From positions 19,687,010-19,751,009 of the forward strand of contig CAXIPT010000002.1 of assembly GCA_964030475.1 (NCBI GenBank): DNA of 64,000 nt. Direction: 5' to 3'. Under the pieces are notes generated by a model, which was not told where the DNA came from, searched no databases, and saw only the letters and a list, made by a program, of their open reading frames with translations. The DNA comes from Tethya wilhelma (taxonomy: Eukaryota > Porifera > Demospongiae > Tethyida > Tethyidae). This document shows positions 54,601 to 64,000 of this stretch, piece by piece. The translations under genes were made by a program, and so were the position numbers. Each line of letters starts with the position of its first letter. Positions within the stretch are counted from its first letter, which is position 1.

Positions 54601-56705
54601 GCATCAATTTATATGTGTGAAAACACATCATCAATTTTTTCTTTCTCTTTACCTGATATTGTTTGATCATGGTTTTGAGATCTGATCTGATCTGTTCGCC
54701 TTCTTCCTTGGCTTCCTTCAACTTCTTCCCTGTCACTGCCAGCTGAGACTTGGTTTCCTGCAATTAAATTTAGAGCACTTTCATCACCATGACGTTTAGA
54801 CACCTGCTAATCTCTCTACCTTGTGTGTTTCAGTCTCAGTTTTCAGTTTGTTTTGTGCCCATTTGACCTTGATTCCCAATGAAGAGATCTCCTCCTTTAG
54901 TTTACTGATCTCTTGTGTTTGCTCTTTGACATGTGCTTCCTGTATGAAACCATGACAACAACAACAACATTTAATTTATGATAATCTTGGTATTCGATCT
55001 TTTCTCTGAATGATTCGTGCTTACACTTTTTTCTAAACTTGTTCGCAATTTGGCCAGATCTGTTTTCTGTTTCTTTGTACCAGCCTGTAGTTTATCATTT
55101 TCCTACAGTGTTCAACATGCATGGGCACATGTACTAGCCATCAAATTATGGAATATTATAGACAAGTAAAATTGACAACCCTTTACCAGATAGATAGCAA
55201 ACTGACCTTTGTGGTTTCTGCGACTCTTTGCTCAACCGTAGTGAGCTGGTCTATGAGTCTCTTTCTCTCCTCCTCCAACAGAGCCAGCTTACCAGTAACC
55301 CCATCCCTTTCTTTGACAGCTGTTTCGTGCTTTCTTTTAAACTGCAGTGGAAAATTCCAAGACACAGTGATATTATAATGTAGCTACCAAACTTCTTCAT
55401 GTAAGACTTTAAAGAGAGCACACCTCTATCAATTCTTTCTCCAGTTTGTTAATTTTGTGTTTGCTCTTGTCCTGTTCATCCTCCAATTGCTCCTGCAGAG
55501 AGTCCAGCTGTTCTTGTTGACTGAAACACTTGGACTCAAGCTGGGTAAAACACAGAAGTGTATAAAATTAGGTAATGCAGTTGTGGTTATCCTAAGATGG
55601 ACTCTAATGACTTCACTGACCTCTTTGGCAATTTCCTGGAAAGACTGTTCCTATTTTCAAAAGAGATGTTGGGATAAAACTCATGTTTTCATCACATTAT
55701 TGCTGAGAATAAATTACGTTTGTATACACTCACTCACACACATGCCCAAACAAACATACACAACATACGAACACAAACATGAATAGTCAAACCTTTTGTT
55801 TTTCTTGTGCAAACTGCCGCGAGAGTTTATCTCTTTCCGCTCTCAACTGCTCACAACTTTCACAAAGGGCATTTGAAACACTGAGGCAGAACAGAGAACA
55901 AAGGGAACAAGTCAATCAATCAGTCCCCATAGAACCTTGTGTACAGAGACATGACTTATACTTCAATGTACATGTGTGAGGATGGGTACAGCCTTACAAG
56001 TACAATAATACATATGTAGTAACGTATAAAGTTTAAGTGTTGATGGAACATGGTGGAATAGTGTGGTTGGTGGTGGGCCACAGTGAATTAGGAAGTCAAC
56101 AGCTAGGTCTCCTATATCTTGTCAGACAGTTGGGTATGTGAGGGGAGCAGATGGACTCAATCTAATCTTGGCACGACACTTCATCAAGAAGTAGCCTCGT
56201 ACTCAGGCCCTTCCCTCCTTGAAACATCCGTGAGTGAAAGGTCAAAGGACAGGAGAAAGCCTGGGTATGAGGCTAATCAAGATGGCCCATCAAATCCTCA
56301 CCAAGGTGACAATTTGACAACCAAAAATTTACTTATGTTCTTTCTTCCCTAACTGACGAACCTGTTAGCTTCCTCATTCTGTTGCGTTCCATCACTACCA
56401 TCAAGTCGAGGTTCATCTGGCTCTATGCTCATGTCTCTGTGGCTCTGAGGTGGAGTGTCTACATTCTCATCCAACACTGGCTCTACAACATCACTTCCTG
56501 ACTGAATACCACTCAAACCTTTATGGCTACCTTCTTCTGGGTGATTCTGGCTACTGTTTGGATCAGTGGAGGTTTCTTTCTTCCCTTCCACACACTGGTC
56601 ACTACTCATCCTCTCTTCGCTAGAACTGCCATCTTTGTCACCTGATGGAGTGTTTGGACTGTTGGGAGTAGTTTCTGACTCAGCTGTACAGTTGTTACTC
56701 GCCAT
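51647..56705 (-). CDS. CCDC186: CCDC186-like long coiled-coil protein
   Basis: In animals CCDC186 is a RAB2 effector at the trans-Golgi that helps mature dense-core vesicles. Exon 1 (about 56367-56705) is an acidic, Ser/Thr-rich N-terminus (MASNNCTAESETTPN). Some 14 short exons follow with continuous heptad-type Glu/Lys/Leu sequence. One exon (about 52952-53235) is a low-complexity insert rich in Ser/Thr and His/Gln. The C-terminus is diagnostic: SPELFQSMDQEKILLVEKIC, EFFEEHTTQLTEDIKRKSKI, IIQNFIMREQSGAL, KKGGIMATVFSSG, LELSLEMNRKMQSVLEDTLL, ending QTYVSSGR at 51647. GRIPAP1 has a similar tail and is the main alternative. The gene is head to head with the ankyrin-TIR gene. Confidence 0.75.
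51843..52062. mobile_element. MITE-like element with 24-bp perfect inverted ends
   Basis: 220-bp element in the last intron of the CCDC186-like gene. The 24 bases at 51843-51866, starting AAGTCCATCTGGTTTGAG, are repeated exactly in inverse at 52039-52062. The interior is unique and non-coding. Target duplication is not clear. Confidence 0.85.
52844..52892. repeat. 49-bp foldback, TAGCCTCRTACCCAGGC family
   Basis: TAGCCTCATACCCAGGC at the left, CCTGGGTACGAGGCTA inverted at the right, with CTCTCCTTTGACCTT between as in the copy at 3547. It lies in an intron of the CCDC186-like gene. Confidence 0.75.
56192..56275. repeat. 84-bp foldback, TAGCCTCGTACYCAGGC family
   Basis: TAGCCTCGTACTCAGGC at the left and GCCTGGGTATGAGGCTA at the right, with the GTGAAAGGTCAAAGGA core seen in the other copies. 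It lies in the first intron of the CCDC186-like gene. Confidence 0.75.
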
Positions 56706-56832
56706 AAAACTTCACACAAACATGTAAATGAAGTATTGTTCAAGTTGCACACAAACCACACCTACTTTTCTTACTAGGTTCAAAGGTCGATGCTGACGTC
56801 AGCAAACTGAAGCAGCATGTCATGTCATCATC
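56706..56832. promoter_or_regulatory. Short bidirectional promoter region, CCDC186 / Ank-TIR
   Basis: Only 127 bases separate the divergent start codons, and these must hold both 5' UTRs or alternative starts. A palindromic GATGCTGACGTCAGCA-type CRE-like core lies at about 56790-56805. No TATA box seen. Confidence 0.55.
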
Positions 56833-59800
56833 ATGTCTACACCTAAAGACTTGCTGAAGAAACTGAGAGAGCGGGCGAACAAGGGTGTACTCGAACTGAA
56901 AGATGTGGAGAAGATTTTGGCAGAGGACGTGTTTTCCAGTGGTGAGGGCTTGCTGTGCACAACGGACAGTGGAGTAAGTCAATGGCCCTTGCAAAGTTGT
57001 CACAGGGGAATCACCATATGCACCCACATTGGTTCTTACACTCGCAGAACACGTTACTCCATTTGGCAGCTCAAATGAAGGAGGACACAATATTTCCTTT
57101 AGTGTTCCAAGCCTACAAGCGATCCAAGCTCTTTTCCAAGGCCATGTTACTCCACAACAAGAATGGCAAGAACCCACTTCACATTGCCATCAAAGACTGC
57201 CAGTATGGAAACGTCGTTTTACTCTTCAAAGAATGCCAAGATACTTGTCCTAAAGCTCTGGAGCCCAATGATGATGGTACATACATATAATATTGTATTA
57301 TACATAGCCTTGTTGAACACCAGATCTATAACTTACTTACGTTACTATCTAGGGTGGACACTCATGCACTCAGCTGCAGAAAGTGCGGGAAATTTGAATA
57401 TCATAAAGTTCCTGTTGACTCACGACAGCTGCACTCCCATGCTTCTCACCCAATGGAAGTCACCGAAAGGCAAGGAACTACTGCCAGTGGATGTTGCAGA
57501 AAACCTCACGGTGAGCAAAGAGGGCAGCTTTAAACACATGCACAGTTTGGCATGGCTGCATGGCTGAAGCTGTATATTGGTTGTCAATAGAAGCCCACTG
57601 GAAGGGGATTGAGTTATAGGGTGGTGCCATGTTTGTAACTAAAGGGTACCATACACTAGGCAACTTTTTCAGTAAGTTGCCAAGACTCACTGCTGTCTCA
57701 AAAAAAACAACCCCCCCTCCTCCTCAAACAAACAGGTCCAGTGCCAGTACTATGTGAAGTCTTCAGAGCAGTATGTTGCACGTGCTTCCAGTGGCAAGAA
57801 CAGTGCCTACAGAGATAACCTCAACGTTTCATTTGTGGTGCCAAAGAAGGTTAGATCTAAGATTCTTTTCCAACACACCTCTTTGTGTCTCTGTACATGA
57901 CATGAGAGTACACTACAGAATCAGCTTGCAAAAGCAAATGAGCTATCCTCGTACATTCAACGACTTACAGTGGAAATGAAGGTACCTAGACTAGTCCAGC
58001 TGTAGCTCATGTTTCTATAAGTATCATAACTTTCTTCTATAGGCTGAGCTGACCAAGAAGCAAGCTAAAGAGTTAGAGGAGCAGAAAGTGTTAGAGAGGA
58101 AAGACAAGATGGGGAGTGAACTGATGGAGCTGTTGCAGGCAGATGGCAAGTATGTGTTGCTCTGTTGGACATTCATTTTCCCCAGCGCCTGGTTTACTTC
58201 TTCTCTCCTCTGATAATTGTGCAGCTGGGATGCTGTTCTTGATAGGTACCTCCTATCAGAAGATGAGGAGACACAAAAGGTGTGTTCTGTGACTGTACAT
58301 ATGTCATGAGTGACAGCTGTTATATACCCCATCCTTTTTTCTCCTATGTAGATCACAGTGTCCTTCTTAGCTGATAGATGTGACAATTCTGAAACACCCA
58401 CACTCTCTCTTCCACCTTTAACAGAACCTGTGTTGAAGATTATAATGGTATTCTTGTTAATGCTGAGCATTACATTATGTTAGTATCATACAGCTTTGTG
58501 CATTTGTGAAAAATTAATATTATTACCCCCTCCCCCTCCTTCTCTTATAAAGCATTTTCTTGACCTGCCAGAAGGTGATCTTTTTCTCCTTGATACTTTG
58601 AAACTACTCAGAGAGTTTACTAAAAATCATGACAGCAAGAAAACTTTACTGAAACTTGAGGTCTGTATAGCTGCTTATCATTACTATTATCAGTGTGGTT
58701 ATTCTTCACAGCGATAACAGGCAAACACTGAATGCTTTTTGGTTTCAGATTCATAGTTTGTCATCTAAACTTACCCACCTTGTCTGCTCTCTGAACACTG
58801 ATCTCCAATCTCTTTGTTTAGCTGTTCTCCTGAACCTAGTGGCACACAATGATAAAGAGTAAGTGGAGTAGGCTATTGTCAGTGCTACAATGCTGACACA
58901 GAGCATATCCTGTCACTCTTACATGGAACACTAACCCAATAATTGTTAGCTATAGTGAATAATGTAATGCGTCTTCTGTAATATTTAAATTTTGCAGTTT
59001 AGATGCATTACAACTACCGGAAGATTCCGATGAATTACAAGCACTGCTCCTAGTGAAGTACTTCAGCTCAAGTGACGATGTTAAAAGGTATACAGCTCTA
59101 GTTGGTGAGTGGGGGCTTCATTGCGTTCTTGTTAGTTACCACGCTGTGGCTTGGCATTTTTAGCTTGGCTGCAGAGGTCTTAGATGTTCTTAACTTCAGC
59201 AATAAGCCACCTGACCCTGGTTCCTGGTCTGTCAGACAAGTCTCGTTTTGGATGGAAAGCACCATAACTTCTTTAGGTCTTGGTGTGAAGTTTGTGTCTG
59301 ATCAACGGAAGTTGTCCAACGCTATCGATGGTTAGTTCAGCTAGGAGAGATTCATGTGACATACATTTACATGCAGTCACTAAGTTGATTGGTTGGTTCC
59401 ATTTTCCTCTAGAGTTGAGGAGAATGAACATGCAGGCAGTTGTTGGCCAGAAAGATGTGTTTCTGAGTTATGCTCACATCAATATCAACTTTGCAAGAAG
59501 AATAAAGGTAAAGATTTAATTGTACATAAAATTTAACTGTGGATATGAGTTGGTAATGGTCGTCTGGATTAAATCCTCTATATATATATAGCAAGTCTTG
59601 AATAATGCAGACTACACGGTCTGGATTGACGAGGCTGGAATAAGAGCTGGTCACAAGTGGAGAAATGAGATTGCTGATGGCATACAAGTGGGTCTGAATG
59701 ATAAAATTATAATTTATGCCTATCATTGTATTGGTGTAGTAAGGGTTCATGGTGGTTATTGTGTCAAATACTGTACTATATATTGTATAATAATACAGGG

Positions 59801-59849
59801 ATGCCGAGTTCTTGTTTTTGTTATGACTCCACGGTCTACAAACTCAGAN

Positions 59850-59916
<67 letters not shown>

Positions 59917-60752
59917 CGTGCGTGTGCGTGTGCATGCGTGTGCGTGTGTGTGTGCGTGTGCGTGTGTGTGTGTGTGTTATATGATGTTAGTCCATACACA
60001 TGTTGCTTGCAATCAGATTGCCCTAGCAGAAGAGTATCACAAGCCCATCATGACTCTCAGGCTGGAATATGTCACTGACATGGACCCTGGGTTGAAGCTC
60101 ATCATCCAGAGAAGACAAGTACACACTGTTATGTTTTTGTTGCAATACCATTGCTACAAAATTTACAAGAGCCACATAGTCATAGATATCACTGTTAAGG
60201 GATAGAGATATTCTTGTTTTCCTCGTGTACAGTTCATGGATTTCATGGAGGAATCGATGTTTCACTCTAGCAGCCAGGAGCTGGTGAAAGCTTTGAAGAG
60301 TTCTGTAGGGCCTGGCAGTGGTATAAGCATCACACAGTGAGTGCAGGTCTCTCCCTAGCTAAACAAACTTTAAAATTTTCATCTGGTATGTTTCAGGAGT
60401 GCAGAAGTTGATGGTGAGCATGGCATAAGAGGTCATACTCCAGATGACTCTAGAAAGGTGAATAGGGTACAAAATTTAAGACTGTCTACATAGGAATTTA
60501 CTATGTATGCATGTATACATGTATACATACATACACTTGTTACAGCATCCTGCAGCTGGCCAAGGTGTAGTGGACAGTGATCCACCCACAAATGAAGTGG
60601 CGCCAGAAGATTTCCTCAAAGAAGAACTTGAAAAGATGAGACAGGAATTTCAAAGCAACATGTTGGAGGTCACTAATCATATTCACAGGTTAGAAACCTC
60701 AGTGAGTGAACTCTCTAGAAAGGTGGACTCTCTCACGGCTCAGAGAAGTTAG
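56833..60752 (+). CDS. Ankyrin-repeat / helical / TIR-domain protein
   Basis: Probably a cytosolic innate-immunity or cell-death protein. Exon 1 (56833-56973) encodes MSTPKDLLKKLRERANK. Exons 57048-57276 and 57353-57510 encode ankyrin repeats (NTLLHLAAQMKE, KNPLHIAIKD, WTLMHSAAES). A coiled coil (LTKKQAKELEEQKVLERK) and armadillo-like helices (LQSLCLAVLLNLVAHND) follow. Exons about 59413-60118 form a TIR domain: DVFLSYAHININFARRIK, VWIDEAGIRAGHKWRNEIAD, CRVLVFVMTPRSTNS, then IALAEEYHKPIMTL. A C-terminal coiled coil ends LTAQRS. The residue aligned with the NADase catalytic Glu of SARM1-type TIRs is codon 59847-59849 (GAn), the last codon of its exon. A GT microsatellite starts at the donor. 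SARM1 is ARM-SAM-TIR, so this ankyrin-led order differs. Confidence 0.8.
59850..59977. repeat. (GT)n microsatellite starting at a 5' splice site
   Basis: GT/GCGT run whose first GT is also the donor of the TIR exon ending at 59849. The preceding base is ambiguous (n). Confidence 0.95.
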
Positions 60753-60967
60753 CCTTTTGAAAGCTACTCCATTTGTGGGTTTAGCCCGCTCTGTTTTTAT
60801 ATAGTTAGTGTCGGATATGAAATTTCAAAATCATTTTTACCAAATTCTAGTACAGATTCTTATATATATATATACCTGTGCTGCAGAGTCCAGATAATAA
60901 AATCAACTACATATTTTTAAAAATAAAGTATATACCTAACCAATACTTGTCAACAATGACCTGATCA

Positions 60968-62736
60968 TCATTGCACACAGCGTTGCTCACTGCTGGAGCG
61001 AATACCCCACGATAGTTTGTACGTTTTAGCAGCATCAGTGTAGCTAGATCGAATGAGACTCTTGTTGCCAGTGCGAACTGCTTCGAGAAAGACCCTGTCC
61101 TCTTCCAAATAAGGATCGGCATTTGGGAACCGGAACACTTGACTCTCGTCGATATTACCTGTAAACAATGAATGATGTAAGGAGATCATTCTAGGAAAGA
61201 TCTTCCTACGTGCCGACACTTAATAGCCAAGAGCATTCATCCCTCAACCATTATTAAATATTTTGCCCCACGTAGCGATAAGTGCATACTAATTTGTTTA
61301 TCTATGGATGCCTACATCTGCTGTGGCAAAAGTCCCACAGTTCTGTAAACAGTGCTGTGGCTACAATTACTATACATGAGGGAATAGATCACAAGGATGT
61401 TTGCCGCACACTCAAGGAACCACATCATATCATAAAAATTGCTGACGTAATACTTATCTCATAAAAAACCACAACAGAAAACGCTCACAGATATCAATAG
61501 TATAGCCTCTACCACATTGATCACATAACACACTATAATGATATAGATAGTGACTGACCTTTTCTAACTTTCAAAGTGCACTCTTGGAAGTATGGCTGTT
61601 CCAAAGACATCCGAAGACCATCTGCCCAAATGTCAAGCATTGCTTCATACTTTTTCCCTTGTAAGGTAGCTCCATGCATGAGGCTTCCCACTCCCCCTGA
61701 CTCAAACCTCCAGTGTGCGTTGGTGAATCGTGGCACTCGGTTCTCAAATGGGATCTCTTTCTCTTTGATCACTTCTTGGACGGCAGACAAGTAGCCCGGA
61801 GAGCTTTCTTCATCGCTTGCCGGAACAGCAATGGCAGATATCGTGCTCATTTGAACATCTCCTCCGAAGTAGCGTACAAGATCACAGAAGTGTGTTGCCT
61901 GTTCAACAATCGGTCCCCCTGACTGTGCCTTGTTCCACCAAAATGGATGAGTGCTAGCAGAATAGGTGCAATTGTAACGTGCATTGATGCCAATTACCGG
62001 ACGTCCATAGCTTTCCAGAATCGATTTCATCTGTTCAATGGCAGGATGATATCGAAACATGTACCCGACGCTCACAATTAAATTTTTTTCTTCTTGCACC
62101 TTCTCGACAGCATCGACGTATGACTGAAACTCCTCTGGTGGAACTACTGAGACTGGCTTTTCAACAAAGAGGTGCACCCCTGCTTTTAAACAAGCCAACT
62201 CAATGTCACGTGGAGATTGGAGACTCCCATGATAAATTGGCGGCACCCCTGCATTGATTAATAATTGCAAGACTGGTATATTATATCAATTTATTTATGA
62301 TGGTGCATGGTTTATAACTAGCCTTTCTTTGTTAAATAGAAATTGGTTTATTCTTGTGAATTGAAATGCAATAACATAACAACATAATTAATTTTGAAGA
62401 GACTGAGTGAGCACCCGGCTGAGTTCAAATTCACACAAACTAAGAATCACTAAGTGCACTCTTACCGATAAATGCGACATGTGGTTTCACCGTGGACAAG
62501 GCATCAACATAGTTCCCTACCACCACACAATCCTTGTACATGTGTGCATGCTCTCCAGAGAGTTTAGCTGCCAAAACAGCCTTGGCCTTTGGCAGGTCAG
62601 GATCTGCAATGGCAACTACTCTTACACCTCCCAACTTTTCCAGCCTAATGGAGTGATCCCAGGGCCCTTCTGCACCACCAAAGTTTACGGATCCAGAACC
62701 AATGAACAGAACATCGAGGACTTTAGTTGCAGCCAT
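60968..62736 (-). CDS. Gfo/Idh/MocA-family NAD(P)-dependent oxidoreductase
   Basis: Exons: 62466-62736, 61559-62248 and 60968-61158, with in-frame joins I-G-VPPIYHG and RK-G-NIDESQ, giving about 384 residues. The start MAATKVLDVLFIGSGSVNFGG puts the Rossmann dinucleotide loop at the N-terminus. VRVVAIADPD is the strand-2 acidic end that binds the ribose. LKAGVHLFVEKPVS carries the family EKP motif. The C-terminal beta-sheet domain has GGPIVEQATHFCDLVRYFGG, with the His expected in the active site. Substrate unknown; family members oxidise sugars and inositols or reduce biliverdin and dihydrodiols. It ends SSEQRCVQ at 60968 and is head to head with the Ig-like gene 116 bases away. Confidence 0.85.
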
Positions 62737-62852
62737 GTTTCCATCCCACGTTAGCCACGCCTTCCGGTAGGCGCGTATAATCAACCGCAGCAATAATATG
62801 TGGGGTAGTGGGCGTGGCAACAGTTCTGCTTGGTAGGTATAATAATTGGATA
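62737..62852. promoter_or_regulatory. Short bidirectional promoter region, oxidoreductase / Ig-like gene
   Basis: 116 bases between divergent start codons, with TAGGCGCGTATAAT and GTGGGCGTGGC (GC-box-like). Function is assigned by position only. Confidence 0.45.
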
Positions 62853-64000
62853 ATGGATTCATTCATCTACCACCAGTCAATATTAAAAGTATATGCCCTG
62901 CTCTTGTGCTGTGTTAGCATGTCCAATGGGTTGGCAAGTAACTACTCAACCTGTAGCCGCTTCGACCATTATTCTGATCTAACTTGCACTGACTACAAGT
63001 ATGAAAGCAGTGTCATGGCAGTTCCAAAGGGAAGAAATAGAGTTTGTATGGTGGAGTACGACGAGGATGATGGGTGCTATCGTATCAGCAGTTACATAGA
63101 AACCTTGCAAGAATCCTGCTTCTTAGTACACGATGCACTTTGTCCTACAATTGTTGGCATGAATTTAACTTTCATCTGCAAAATAGAAGGGAGCGTTCTC
63201 TTCAGACAAGGAGTGTCTCTGAGGAGTAATCTGGTGAATATTCCTTATGTAACACTAGAGGATGCAGGTGTGTACGAATGTCATCAGGGTGATGACATTA
63301 TAGCCTTCAATGTATCTGTCAATGGTAAGTGCCCTAGTCTGGTGTATCCACACCCTTACATGCTACGCTAGACTGTAATAAACTATGTTTATATACAAGC
63401 TTGTGCATGCAACTGTACTGTGCAGCTCTCAAAATCTCTCATCCTTATTAATTTTATTCAGGAAGTGTTCACATTGGGATGGCAGATGATAATGGTTATT
63501 GTGGTGCTAACTTTGGACGTGAAGACTTTGTTAGTAAATATGGTCTAGCAGGCGAATGTTGTCGGAATATCAACATGGACTGGCAGATTACTCAGCATTT
63601 TCAACCCGAGACTAAATCATTCTATGTGTATGGAGAACAACCGGTGCTGAGATATGTAGGACTTCAATGGATTTCAGACCATTACCAATCAGATCTTCAG
63701 ATCACCATTACCAATGATGGTAATAATCCCCTATTGTGGGTATGTTACTACTGAATTGTTGTGAAACTATGCATGGTCAAAGGTTCATACCTCCACCTAA
63801 CCCCCCCACACACACAACAGAATACTACGATTAACAATACTGGCTTTCCACTGAAGACTACTAATTCTATTCCGGAGTTATATCTCATATTTCAGGCACA
63901 GAACAATTTCAGTTCATTCTTCATGTGTTTTCGGACCTCATTTCAGAGTAAGATTCTTTTCAAGTTGTCGGTGAATCTTATCATTATTTTTCCTCCTTTC
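62853..64000 (+). CDS. Secreted or membrane Ig-like protein, 3' end outside window
   Basis: Exon 1 (62853-63324) starts MDSFIYHQSILKVYALLLCC, a signal peptide ending near SNGLAS; an in-frame ATG at 62808 would bury it. A Cys-rich segment follows (TCSRFDHYSDLTCTDYKYE), then an Ig-like domain with LTFICKIEG and DAGVYECHQ, the usual B- and F-strand cysteines. Exon 2 (63462-63739) continues GSVHIGMADDNGYCGANFGR, a domain I do not recognise. Exon 3 starts at 63821 (NTTINNTGF) and a donor may lie at 63948. Sequons NYS, NLT, NVS and NTT fit an extracellular protein. Could be a receptor or adhesion protein; the membrane part would be beyond the window. Confidence 0.65.

Noticed and set aside
60482..60540. 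TATACATGTATACATACATAC stretch as a regulatory palindrome
   Set aside because: Simple alternating repeat within an intron of the ankyrin-TIR gene; no specific site can be named.

Overview
The window reads as nuclear DNA of an early-branching animal, most likely a demosponge of the Amphimedon type (inference). It is AT-rich, with compact intron-rich genes, short introns, genes packed a few hundred bases apart, many small inverted-repeat (MITE-like) elements, and gene content that mixes conserved metazoan housekeeping genes with Calx-beta, death-effector and TIR genes. It is a draft-assembly piece: one 371-base gap (28253-28623) and isolated ambiguous bases at 8030, 13660 and 59849.

Layout. 1-11265 (-): 5' part of a very large secreted protein (signal peptide, nidogen NIDO domain, EGF, somatomedin-B, at least 11 Calx-beta repeats, each coded by two exons), running off the left edge. 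11805-16940: two direct copies of the 3' end of SMC3 that bracket a fragment of a UPF2-like gene. 15570-22944 (-): complete SMC3 cohesin gene, with a probable U12-type AT-AC intron and a tRNA-Gln(UUG) gene on the opposite strand of another intron. 23377-25134 (+): SIL1, the nucleotide exchange factor for BiP. 25304-30595 (-): ARMH3 (C10orf76). 30888-33529 (+): two intronless sulfotransferase-like paralogues. 33993-38495 (-): NSD-family histone H3K36 methyltransferase. 38621-41877: a 1.63-kb tandem duplication of a gene for a CAP C-terminal (CARP) domain. Copy 1 is cut at its 3' end. Copy 2 appears to be spliced in frame through a WH2-like exon to a SIRT6/7-like sirtuin (40635-44061, 699 codons). 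44421-51056 (-): three tandem intronless genes, each with two N-terminal death-effector-like domains and a long unrecognised C-terminal region. 51647-56705 (-): CCDC186-like coiled-coil Golgi/vesicle protein. 56833-60752 (+): ankyrin-helical-TIR protein. 60968-62736 (-): Gfo/Idh/MocA oxidoreductase. 62853-end (+): secreted Ig-like protein, incomplete.

The genes do not form one pathway. Neighbours often lie head to head with 0.1-0.5 kb between start codons (SMC3/SIL1, ARMH3/sulfotransferase, NSD/CARP, CCDC186/Ank-TIR, oxidoreductase/Ig). The main candidates for something undescribed are the CARP-WH2-sirtuin fusion, the DED-DED family with its conserved novel C-terminal region, and the ankyrin-TIR protein whose presumed catalytic glutamate codon lies on an ambiguous base at an exon end. 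Exon limits were read from splice signals and reading frame; nothing was checked against transcripts or databases.
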